Part shown: positions 1-13,000 of the stretch, piece by piece | Layout: each line of letters begins with the position of its first letter | How positions within the stretch are numbered: the stretch's first letter is position 1 | DNA from: Prostheceraeus crozeri | Lineage: Eukaryota > Platyhelminthes > Polycladida > Euryleptidae | Direction: 5' to 3' | Assembly: GCA_907163375.1 (NCBI GenBank) | Contig: CAJQUW010005533.1 | Coordinates: 1,017,001-1,081,000, forward strand | Length of the DNA stretch: 64,000 nucleotides | The notes under the pieces: model-generated | The model's database searches: none | The model's input: only the letters and a program-made list of their open reading frames with translations | What the model was told of the DNA's origin: nothing | Translations under genes and position numbers: made by a program

Positions 1-923
1 TTATGGAATTCTACCGAATCTGAGTGTTCGAGTCTGATGCATTGCTCTGCATTCATTGGAGAACGCTCATCATCTGATAGCAGTCTTGTCTGAACGTCAA
101 CCACCTGCTACTGTTGACGTAGTGGCCTCTCTCACATGAAGCGAAGCCAGGAACAATTGGGTTGCACTTCGCTTACTATATTTAGGTACCGCGCCTCGAT
201 CAAGAACTGTGTAGAATTTCATTGCAAAAATTGGAGAAGGCAAAGCATCATGTCTTTCGGAAAAGCCAATATTGGCGCGGGCGCGTGCGCTTACTGCCTC
301 ACACGCACACAACTCTTTTTCGCTCTGTCTGAACATCAATGTTCCGTCTGAACACACGACTAGCTTGTGTGTTTAATTGTTCGAAGAAAGCAGCTGTGAT
401 CTGAGCACGTGCTGCAAAACTGTTCACTCTTGAGGTTGAGCGTCTGATTTTGAGACTATCGAATTTAAATGAATGATGACACTTTTCATTTTCATAATTG
501 TTGGAAAATAATTTTTGAGGATGGGCCGAAGGCCTCGCAGGTACGGAGAAGACGCCACTGATATATATGCAGACCGTTTCATAAATAATTGCACAAAAAA
601 GTTAACCCATTTTCAAATGTAATTTTCGTGCTAAATCCTGGTTCAATTTTAATAAACGATATACCTTATGAAACCTTATGTTCCATAGATTATTTTGGCA
701 TGCATTTTACTTTCTTAAGTGGTCAGTTGTGGTCAGTAGGCCTTCCGAAAGAAAATTGAGCGTTTTCTTTGATGAAGGATTTTAACATGAAGACGACAGA
801 ATTTGTCAATGAAAACTGACAGACAGTGTGAGCTATCACTCAGCGTCATCATGATGTAAAGATTTTAAGATTAGTTGAATGTACAAAAATGTACAGTACA
901 AATAAGTTTAACCGGGTGAGTCA
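1..923. other. 3' flank of the KIF12-like gene; no gene seen
   Basis: Downstream of the predicted stop. A GC- and CpG-rich patch lies at about 185-310, including a run of alternating GC around 275-292, within otherwise AT-rich DNA. An ATTAAA-type polyadenylation-like hexamer on the minus strand lies near 648-653, about 270 bp past the stop, but this motif is common by chance. The two overlapping ORFs at about 97-357 look like chance reading frames. Confidence 0.5.
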
Positions 924-1006
924 TCATTTCCCTCGGTGGAGGTCAGGATTTTGAATCCTTGATCTGCGCGCACGCAAAGGCTTGGCGTCAGACTGAGACT
1001 CGCCAC
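924..1006 (-). CDS. KIF12: KIF12-like exon 16 (probable terminal exon)
   Basis: The acceptor GTGAACAG is followed by residues 663-689: [20 protein letters not shown] then PDLHRGK and TGA. The entry phase fits the exon 15 donor exactly, the composition is hydrophilic and protein-like, and the stop brings the total to a whole number of codons. Against it, the pyrimidine tract is weak and no homologue memory supports this sequence. A different last exon, or simple read-through past exon 15, is possible. Confidence 0.55.
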
Positions 1007-4000
1007 CTGTTCACAAGCAATAACAATCTGTTCACGTCGTAGTTGCTGCGCTCGATAAGTGAATCGACAAGACCTTCAGCAATTCATTCAATGATGACAG
1101 GAAACGGAGGCAGTTATGACTTGATATCATCACTTAATCAGCTATGATATGATCATGAACAAATTTTCTAAAGACTAATTACTTCATTTAACACCACAGT
1201 ACACCACACTGTTTCCTAAACCAAGCAAGTCTCTCGGCTGACCAAGTGAATAGGTTCAGTAAAAAATTGCATGAGCTTAAGCAGCTTGCAGTTATATTTA
1301 ATGAAAATAAACAAGAGATAAAAGAGCTTTTCGGGTTGTGCAACGATTTAGGAAACGGACTGTATATATATTTGATACATATTATATATATATATGTACA
1401 TGTCCACATAGGCATGTGTGAGTCCTCGACACGGTCAATAAATAGGATTTTATACTTGCTGGATATGGGTTGTATGTTATAAGGGACGGTGAAGATGTAC
1501 AATTTCTGTCAATGCAATTTGAAACTTATTGACATCATGAAAGAAAATAACATGCAAGTATCATAGCTAGAAGCATGTACAAAATTTATAATATATAAAA
1601 AGGCATTTATAATAACTCATGAACTATGCTATGATTTTGTACCTTTTGCGACGTGACGAATGTAGAGCTTGTAACTATGTAGTTTGGAAAGTTTCAAGAT
1701 ATTACACATCGAGATGTTAATAGTAGAATATATAGTATAATAGTAGTTATCAAAGAATAATTCCTAAAATGTATCATTTGCAAGAAAATTTTCAATTGTC
1801 ATAAAAATTTGCTGGTTAACTCAAATAGACAATGTATGCATGGAGAAAAACTTACTGTCACGAACTGGCTCGCTGAGATCTCCATCATGTCTGAATGAAT
1901 TTTGAATTGGACTCAGTTTTCGAGGACTTCGATTTCGGGGAATTCCGACTGAAATAGAAAATCATTATTGTATCGTCTATGATCAGACGATTAAGAAACT
2001 TAAATTTACTTGGAGAATGACGTCGACCGTCATAAATACCAGCATACGTTTGATCTTCACTGAACGTTGCAAATGGCACTATTTTGTCACGAGTCCTTGA
2101 CGTTCGAGGTGAATTCTTGCCGTTAGGCAATCGAGTATGGGCTATAGGTGGAGGAGGAGACGGGATGCCTCGAAGTGGGGTTGGTGTGGCTATCAATCCT
2201 GTTCCTCCATTCAGACGATAAGGCGGAGGATCAGAAGTCGGGATTGGTAATGGCGCAGGAGGAATATTATGAGAAAGGGGTGGTCGGTTGTACCCTGCTG
2301 GACCGGTGGAGTAGTCATAGCGCTTGCTATACTTGTCTGCAGTAGTATTGCTTGTCAAGCGTCTGTAATTAAAGTGAACTACGAATTATCACAGTATCTT
2401 TTTAATTTGAATAAGATTTTGATTTCGTTTGAGAGATATATAGCAGAAGCATCGGCTAATGATAAGAGCACAGGATTTAGGTTAAGGAAAAGTGTCCTAA
2501 CCTTGTTAATAAAAATTCAAATGTGGTGCAAATTTTCACTCAAAATTGTGGCACTCGTTGTTGGTTGGGTACACTATGAAAAGAATTGATTGCTGGCTTT
2601 GAATTTGTGATAGCTTGCTTCAGTAGGTTGGCTTGACGGTTAATGCTATGTTGTCTTGGCAGATTAAGCTATCTGATTCTCTACCGTGGATTCTTCAATT
2701 GAAGACTTTTGTCGCACTGTCGTTGGTAGAGCGTTGGCCTAGAATGCCAGAGGTCAGTGGTTCCCACCAAGACGCGCAGTTATTTTCCGTCTGTTGAATT
2801 GACATGCATCATATTTAATACTGACACAGCTAGTTTTCAAAAGGATTAAAAATATCTGCATACGAGCATTGCCACTTTATAGGGCATTGACAAAAACATT
2901 TATGAAATTTATTAGCGATCATTGTAACCTTATTGAAACTATGATTTTCAGATTGATGACATTAACAGTTTCTTGAAGTTCGTGTCATTTAACTATGCAG
3001 TTAATAAACATAATCCTGCATGTTTACCGAATAAAGCATGTCGATCCTATGGTACACTCCACTCATTATCCTGTTCATGGATTTTATGAAAACTCAGGCT
3101 CTTAAATATCAAAATAATCAACATTGAACCGAGATACCGCAGTAGATAGACTTTCGCGATACATTGACGACACAATGAACAATAATGGGTAAGGATTTTA
3201 AAGGGTTCAAGAAAAATTTAAATACTTCTAATTCATTAAGACATTAGAGAACGAGAAACGAAAAAATAGCATCACATTAAACTTCCTGGGTATACGGCTC
3301 TTTTTCAACAAAATGATCAAATCGTCGACTTAGAACCACTCCATTGTGGTTATGTTTGGATAATTGAAGTTAGGTCAGGCAGCATGACAAACTAACCTTT
3401 GTCAAAAACAGCGGTACTTCTATTCTTCCCCCCCCCTACATTTTTCAAGTTTTCCAAAATCATCAAATTTCGCCAAAGCTAGTCACATTGGGTTCAGAAT
3501 AGACTTGATCTGTCACTGAGTGACACTGCAGCACGATTGAGAAGTCTTACTTGAACCCCGGGATGAAGGATTGGTCCCTTGGATGCTCAGTTAGAATACA
3601 AGGTACAGCTGTGATCATGAACTTCGTGTGATTGTTGTCTACAGACAAATGACGAGCAGTTGTCTAATTCTAAGGCTGTAAATGTTCTACAAGTCAGATA
3701 AGAGTAGTTTTACACACTCAAAGCTATGCGACGTTAGTGAGAGCAGGTAGGAGCAAAAGAAGATCGTTGACGATGCAACACTTCTTGGTGTCAACAACAG
3801 AAATGTGGGGGGAAAGAATAGAAGTACCAAAACAGCTTCTAACTCGTATTCGATAAAGTAGATGCTCGGATTCTAAAAAATGCAACATACCGTGCATATT
3901 CACAAACTAAAATATAACCTGCAACAAAATATAACGATATAAGTATAGAATAAAATTGCAAAAATCTAGAAAAGCGTCAACCATGTAACGGAAAGCTGAG

Positions 4001-7000
4001 ATTTCTACTATGCTCTGTCACTTGCGAGAAATTTATAAATTAAATTCCTGATCCTCTAAATCAGCAAAACCAATTACTAAGTCAGGAAGAGGAAGAAAAT
4101 TAGCTTGAAGATGCTATTTCACAAAATGGTTCGACAATTTTTGCAGACAAACCGTGGTCTGTGAATCTATTGTAAGATTTGTGAAATGAGCTGTGTACTG
4201 GTTCGATCAGCAATCGCCGCTCTAAGATCCATCTCAAGGAACATCGAAGCAATAAAAATAAGTTTTCTGAGCACATTCACAAACTACATGCAGTTATCGA
4301 TAAATCTGACAACGATGTTGAATGTCTGAAAATCTGTCTTTTTGGTGTTAAAGTAATTGATAATCGATGTAAAGCTTTGAAGACCACGATTTCTGAGTCT
4401 GAATTTGTCAGAAGGCATGATCCGAGCATATGTGTCATCTCAAGCACTCGAGCATCCGCATAGAGAGAGGTGACAACTGAAAACTATACAACAGGGCAAA
4501 AGGTGTGCACTTTCACGGCTTCATTATCTACATGTACTTATTTTTCAAGGCAAGATATACTGAGAATTGAAAAAATCGTTTGATTGTTATTATACGTATA
4601 GCTTCTAAAATGTCTAAATGAAAACTACGTAGCTCGCTAGAAATTACATGTATCTATATCAAAATTGTATCACGACCTTCTTCACTGCAAAGCATGACAA
4701 ATCTGATCTTGTATGTCAGGTTTATGCTTTCTTCGACGTTGCATAGCTCTATTCGCAAAAAAGACTGCACTACAGGGTTGCGTAAAGGTATATGAAAGAC
4801 GTAGGAAAGTGCATTTGTAACAACTCCATTATTTTTAGCAGCAGGTTGATTTTATGCTATGTTCAATATAAAAACTGTGCGATGTTCCTGATGTTTCGAG
4901 CATTCGACAGTCTTTTGAAGAATTCACGATAAAATTAAACAGACAATGCTTGCTTTTATATTATTTAAGAGCAAGATTCAGTGCACCAAATATAGATTCC
5001 GACAGCACGTGTGCCAAGCACATCCAATGGAAGCGTAACAGCTCCATATTAGAAAAGTGTACTGACCCAGTTGAGAACCGCTTAGTGGAGGGTAGACATA
5101 TCAAACATCTCTATCATAGCATTAACTGCAAGCTGGAAATGACGAACTTCTGAATCTGTCGAACCTTGTTCTTTGATATTTATATCGTATATTTATATAA
5201 AGGCGTATATTTATACATCGTATATACATACAGGTTCTCTTCGTGAACTTCCACTAAACCTCACGCGCTCGTTGCACTGCACACACTATCTGTTTCGACG
5301 CGTGTGTTGACAAGCAGGCATTATTTGGTTCATTCTATCGAGAATTCTCCAGAAGAGCGAACGCTCGAAGCGTCGGGAGCATAGATTTTATATTTATCAG
5401 CATGGTGCAAAAAGTAAAGGAGTTGATGCCCATGTATTTGTCTACATTTTTCTCGATGATGAGCCGCAGTGCTGCAATGCACAAGACAACACAGCAGCAC
5501 ATCGAGATTTACAGCAATGCTGTGAAGATCAAAGTCACGTGATATCATACTTCCAACACAATCATATTTTCGAAGAGTTATTCAGTGTTTCATTTTTCTC
5601 ATCATCTTTAGTTATTTATTTTTTATCATATTTTGAAGCAATATTTTAATTATCTAACCATAATCGATCCCGCTGTTTTGATATGTAACTGAAGGTGTCA
5701 CTTTGTGAAATATAGACGTTTATCATCGTCATTAGTTGAAATGGTAAAAAATATCGAACTGATAGTTTATATTCTCATATTTATTTAGTCACAAGCTTTC
5801 ACATTTCGATCGGAATGAATCCGTAGTTTTCGGAAACTTATGTGATGGTTCCCTAAGATCATGCTATCCGGTCCTCAACCTTGATGAAAGGGCACCAAAG
5901 GCTGCGACGATAATCAACACGAATGCAATGTTTGTGTTCCACGGCTTAGGTACTTCGAGATATTCTCCTTCTTGTATTTTCCGGTTATCAAGAGCTGTGC
6001 GACATCCATAATCAGCGCTTTATTCTGGGTCATATCAATCACTATGACATTCGATCTTATTTTGTATACATGCACGGTGCTCCGTGCGTATTTCCGAGTC
6101 ACATTTCGCGTGTCTCTTTCACTTTTGTTCGGGCTTCTACATTGCTCATCCGCTCTGTTACAATTTTCCTTGCGCTTTGATGCCCTTTAGCAACTTCAAT
6201 GAAGTAGCGCCTCTGACAGGGATGCGAAGATGCGAAGTCGGAGTCCCGGAGTATTATCATTTTGACCGGAATCTGAGTCCAAATAAATGATAGGACTCCA
6301 GGCTATAATTAGACCCGCGCCTGCTTTGGGTTGTGAGCACTTAATCAGCGGCCTCAGATTTTAACTTTTAAGGCTGATGTTTGAGTTCAACGAATAATGG
6401 AAGCTGTAGTGACTTTCTTTGTTGCTTTCAATCAAGCTATGATGTCTTTATCAAATACCACAAATTAGTGTGGAATTGTGCATAGTTGGTACTTGATAGC
6501 TTTCATAGAAAATGATTGGTAAATGCATAACAGTGCACACTGTACTACAGCGACATGTGGTAGGTTACTAATTAGTTAATATTATATCCAAATCAGACTT
6601 TCATTGAGCTGGTGAAAGTAATCTGGCTGGCTCGTTAACTTTAGATCGACCACGCTAATGAAAATGCACAAGCAAAATACATGCACATTGAATGCGGGTG
6701 TATACGGCATATACATTGTATGGAATCTACTTTTCTATAGCAAGTCATACTGAGAAAAGAGAATACTCCACATAAATTGCCCAAATAGTGCATTTAAATG
6801 GTAAGCATGTTATATAGTTCTTCTCGCATATTATGTAGCATTTATGCAGCATATTATGATCTCCATTACTAATCCTTTATTTTACATCGGTAGGCCTAGT
6901 ATTTTTCTAGTGAAATTACTGCCTACTTACATTGCATACCCATAGTCGATGTCATGCCAAACCTGGGAGTTGGAGTTCTATAAAAATGATAGGACTCCGT

Positions 7001-10000
7001 ATCCCTGGTATTGAGGATGCTTTGCTGTTCACTTATTACCCGTTTGTTTCACCACCTGTTTTGTATAACCTGCATTAAGGCTCAGTTGCCTTTTTTGTGA
7101 TGTAGGTTTGGTCAGACTTTGCATTCAGAGACTGATCCTGCGCAAATGTCACAAGAACCTTTGCTTCAATCCCCAATGTCACTCTTATGACTGAGTGACT
7201 TGCACTGAGTGTCTTAAGTTGTCACATCTTTGATTTGTCTTTCACACTGTCCGCAGATGCCATTTCTTGACATGCTCTCAATCTTCATTGCTTTCTATTC
7301 CTGAATTCTTTCAAGCTTTCGTCCATAATCGTCATCTTCACCACTACCAGCAGTGCTATTTCAAAAATATGCCTACTGATTGAAGCTCTTGTCTTCTCCC
7401 TCAAGCATGTCGAGAATATTCTTCAATCATCTACCTCATAATCTTCGTGGTAACTGGCAAGTACAGGCGATCAACATCAGCATATTTAGAATTATTATTA
7501 GTAACTGCAAGCATTTTACTACTTTCCACAATTTCAAAGAGATGGTTCATCTTTCAGCTTTCAACAGGTTAAATCTATTATAGGTTTTTAAAATTATAAA
7601 TGTTAATTTATTAATTTACAGGTCTTTATATTGTTTTGTTGCAATATTACTTGGGATCTAACATTTAGAAGATCAGAAGTCGTCCACTGAATATTCTGTT
7701 TCAAGAATTATAGAGCGTGTTCCATATGAGCTCCAACACAAAAACTAGCTCGCTAGAAATTACATGTATCTATCAAAATTATATCATGACCTTCTTCAGT
7801 GCAAAGCATAGTAAATCTGACCTTGTATGTCAGGCTTATGTTTTCTTCGACGTTGCATAGCTTTATTTACAATAAAAAGACTGGACAAGTTGTAGGCAAG
7901 TTTATTTGTAAGATCTCCTTTATCTTTAGCAGCAGGTTAATATTATCAGCTTTTGCCAGACCGTATACAAAGCTCACGGAGGTTGACAAAAAGTTCCTAG
8001 GCACGATAATTAATTAATAATCTATGTTTATGTTGACCATTAAAAAATTCGTCTTAGTCTCAATTCATCCAAATGTTCTGGAAGCTGTGTTTATAAAATA
8101 TCCTTTCTCAGGTGGCTCCATGCCAAAGAGTCCAACAGTGGCGGGTCTGGGTTTCTTGAAACAAAGGGAGTAGACATACCCCGAATGTAGCGATTATTCA
8201 ATTTTAATGTCTGGAGCTCTCGTCATTCAAGAGCCCTAAGTGGTAGTGCTGGCTATAGACTGTCCCATCCAGGTGATGCATCCTTAGTCAATTTCATAGC
8301 TGTGTCATCACTAGAAGTGCTTCGTTCAACAAGATTCCCTTGCACCGTTTTTAGATTGACTGCTTCTTCTATCGTTTGGCAACTTCTCCAATTGCGAGGT
8401 GAGATGAGACCATAGCACAACAAACAATCAAGCATGATCTCATCGGTTTCTCGTCAATCAAGTGACGGTTTGTGAGGCTGACATTCGCATTGAGATGGAC
8501 TGATGCTGATCACTGAAGCTGATAAATTTGAAATTGCGGCCCTGTATGTGGAACTTTCAATCATCGAAGCATAAAGTTGAAGTCAATTTGGGTGATGGCC
8601 TACAGGGTAAGTTCGATTATGTTCAATCCTTCTATGCAAATTGATGGAATCATCTTCGAAAGCTACAATGATCCTCGCCCTCTTAACATCCGAAGGTCCC
8701 TGCGCTTTGTAACTTTTCATACATTTTCTCGGAGCAAAGAAGGGGCCTCCATAATCAGTTTCTCCAAAGAAGAGATTCTCTTATTAAGTAGGCTCTCTGC
8801 CGGTATCGAAATTCTCATTAAGCCTACTCGCTATCATGCTACCACAAAAGGGACAAGTGAAGCAATATCAGTCACCACATTCTATGATGAGACCAGATAT
8901 CAAAAATTTTGAAAATGCTTCAAGCATGGCTAATGTTCAACAAAGCAACCAATGTGTCCCATTGTATATGATAATTTTTGTCAGATGCTCTATGAGATAG
9001 CACATATAGTACAACTTTGTCGAATACGCAGTAGTCTGCACTGTATTGTTGGTGACAATTATCCGCGAACACCCTGTGTATGTTGCTTGTCCTTGTAGGG
9101 TCCTATATTTACCTAAATAGTGAATGTTGACAAGAGGATGTTTTTACTTTACCCTGACACTCACTTAGGAAGCCGCACTGGCAAGTTTGTAAGCCTTCAT
9201 ACACTGTCATTTCTTATCAAATTGCGTTTCGCAGTCTAGAGTGAGAACGGCGTGGTACCTCACCAGGCGCAGGGACTTGAAACTTGAACCATCGCACTTC
9301 TGTATCGAAGCGCGGCTCTCTACCAACTAAGTTATCGTACACGCGAATCCGGACAACCTTTGCCTTAAATAATCCAGATACGTGAACTTTCAGTATATTC
9401 ATGAACAGCACCTACTCATGATTTTACCAAAAGAAAGCTACAGCACCTTAAAAAAATCATTGAAGCAGAATTAGAATCTTACACGACACGAAGTTCCTTT
9501 CATACAGTGAATCGGCAGACAAATTTCATAATTCAGTGCAATAACACTCCTACACTCTATAGGTGCATCGGCAGACAAGTTGCACAATTCAGTAGAATAC
9601 CGCTCCTGCACGGTATGTTACTTTGCGGTAGTAGCAAAGTAACCACTTTATGTGCTATTTATAAACAGTATGAACTATGTGAATCATCTGTCTTGTGTGC
9701 ATCTTCTCTATGCAGTGAAGTTTTTGAAATTTCAGTATTCACTATGCGTTTCATTCAGTATATTGCAGTAATGGTGACTTGACGTGACAACACGGAATGT
9801 CTACCGATTTTGTTGGAAGTTTCGCCCGAAAGTCTGTTATAGAAAGTCTGACAAACTGTCATTGGCGAAAGGACGGCGCGACACGACATGACGGTCAGGA
9901 AATTCATGGAATTATGTCTGCGCTCAAAAAAACTTGCTTGTTATTAATGGACGCACCATGAATATTATAGTAATTTACTGCGGCAATTGGAGCCTAATAC

Positions 10001-13000
10001 CATTGAATGTTGCATACAGGGAGTTCATCACGCAGCATCGATCGTTGAAGATGTTGAACACTGAATGCCCGTCCTTAAATTTTACAAGACGATTTGATAT
10101 CTTCCGATGCTATCAGAAATTGCTCGCAGATATTTTCATGAACAACAAACCCATATTGTATGAATTGAAGCAAAATTATTTCGTTAACGAATGATCTAAC
10201 TTGTCATTTTGGCTAAAAGTCTCAATTGTCGTGGAATGATACAAGTGAAATACCTAAATTTTATCATGTCATTCAATTAAAAATTCTTCTCTCCATAAAA
10301 CTTGTTCCATTCATATAAAGACAACAAATGTTGCACCAGAACCCTCCTTTACATTTGCGTATTGCTGATTATTCGTCAGATACCTTGATTTTTGAAGAAA
10401 TTGAAGATTTCTAATTGTCCTGGAACGACGTCTATGGCTTTCATAAAATTATTTTAACATTTTATCACTGATTCGTTGTACAAAAAGAATATTGAAGTGA
10501 TTACACGACAAATGATGCTATCAGCTCAGCGTCTGAATTTATACATGCATTAGCTAGATTCTCTATATGCGTACTGCTTACAGGCAGGCCTATAGCCATG
10601 CATGAAGTTAAAAAGAATGAAATTTGAAACGAGGACAAACTTTGTATTCGAACAAAAGAAAATGCATTAAATACATACAAAAGAAAAGTTCCACGGTATG
10701 TGCTTTGTTGAGAATTGAAAATTTTGTAACATCAAGTTTGCAGGAGCGTGATATCATCGGGTGTCACATGGTTAAATTGGATCTTGGAAAGGGATTCGAT
10801 AAACTGTCACACAAGTGCTAAATTGATAAGATGGTTGACGATAGTTTCACTGATTTTGCAGAAAAATTCATAATGAATTATTTGTCATCACGGTATCAGC
10901 GTGTGAAATGGAAAAACGATTATGGAGATTATTTACCGGTAAGAAGATGGCATCCCCCAAGGATCCTGTATTGGCCCATTGGTTTTTGGCTACTTTCGAG
11001 AGGATATTCCAGTTGGAGGCAACTCCGAAGTGATGGTTATTAAATACTCTGACGACATAATCATCATAGCTAAATTGCACCACGATACTGTATGCAGTCC
11101 TATCTAGTGCATCATGATATTTCAAGCTGGACGATCGCTAACAAAGTTTCCATAAAGGCAGATATGAGTATGCAGATATTTTTCACGTCATGCCGATCAC
11201 GTGAACCTCGGGGATGTCGCATTGCGGGCATCCCGGTTAAAGAATGTATTAAGGTCCTCGATGTTACTTTTGACTCTTTTTTTGAATTTTCAGCAACATG
11301 TTCGCATTATCACGAAGATAGCATCATCGGGCATACATATTTTGCGTCAATTAAAACCTTTTTATGTGTCCCCGACCTGGTCAAGATCTATAACCGTTGT
11401 GTAAGGGGCACATTCGAATATTCAGCCCCTCTTTTTGTCAGCACTAGCGCCATGAACATGAATATCATCAACAAGGTACAAAATCACTCACACAGAATTA
11501 TTTGTGGAATTATTTGCAATGTCCTTGCAATTATTTCATGCCTTTGGATTGCAGACGACTTATGATCGGTCTTCGCCTATTCCGTTCTTTCACTGCGGAG
11601 CCTGATCATCCCCTACATCACCTTGCACCTCGAAGACTTCCTATTTCCAACAGATATTGTGCACCCGTGTGTCACACTTCAACGAGGGCGAATTCCTTCA
11701 TTGTGACAATGATAAGACTAAACAAAATAAAATAAATAAAATGAAATAAAATAAAATAAAATATAAAATAATACTAAATAAAAATAAATAAAATAAATTA
11801 TTATTGTCACTACAGAGTTGATCATAAAAAGCGGACCACCTAAATTCGTTGAAATTCCATCGATTCTCATGTCTTCCAACCGCGTCGCACATCAACGTGC
11901 CATTCATCATTCGAGAGATTGCATTCTCAGCTTTAAATATGCTATGTTAGACTTGCATCCACTATTGTATTTGCTGAGTTCAAATTTTGAAAATCACTCA
12001 ATTTACAAATCGAAATTTTTTAAAAAGAAAAAACATGTGAGCATGATAATTATTCAGGCACGATGAGAACGAGCATTTTCTGAGCTCTCTTTTTGACATA
12101 CATATCGTGAGTTATCACAAAATCATGACATTTTTGGTTGAAAATGTTATGTTCTCACTTTTTTATCAAAAATATCAGTGCTTGGTATCTTCAGAATCCT
12201 TGCGATGTGAGGAGCACGAATATGCAAGCTATATTCATATACGTTCAATAGTTTTTTCAAACTTCTTCAATATTTTTTCTCATCTCCTATATCATTCATT
12301 TTTTATAATTTCACTGATTTTGATGACCAGTGCGTCACAAGAGAGCTCAGAAAATGCTCGTTCTCCTCGTGCCTGAATAATTATCATGCTCACATGTCTA
12401 CTTTTTGAAAAATTGCGATTTGTAAATTGAGTGATTTTCACATTTTTCACATTTTCAAGTCTATCATAGCATATTTAAAGCCGAGAATGCAAGCTCTAGA
12501 ATGATGTATGACACGTTGATGTGCGACACGATTGGAAGACATGAGAATCGATGGAATTTCAGCGAAATTCAGGTAGTCCGTTTTTTATTATCAACTCTGT
12601 ATTATTGAACATCCACGCTTTAACACATCTACGATATAATTCCTCATCAAAAGAAAAGCGCAATAACAATGGATATACTAAATTAGATGTTTTCATTCGT
12701 CGTTGAAGAAATAGCGCATTTTCTTTGATGCTGAAGTTTTTGTCAACTTGGGAGATTCGGTCAACTAATGAATGCATTTTCAGAGTGAAATGGACTAACC
12801 AAATCTCAAAAAATACAAGTATACTAGGTCCACATTTGGTGTGAAATTATCTATCTTTTACACCTGATTGAAACGCTTTCATAACGGAAAATACCATGCG
12901 CACAAATTAGTGATTCTACAACTGTATACACGTACAGAGGACTCGTGAATCCGTTTAACTTTTCCTTTTGTTCTGTACTTCATGGCTTCTTAGAACTGGA

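Noticed and set aside
2148-2589. Plus-strand ORFs of 65 and 106 residues, the longer one with a possible signal-like segment.
   Set aside because: They overlap KIF12 exon 14 on the opposite strand or run into its intron; no family resemblance.
11698-11910. 70-residue minus-strand ORF rich in phenylalanine and leucine, membrane-like.
   Set aside because: It reads the AAATA-type LINE tail on the opposite strand.
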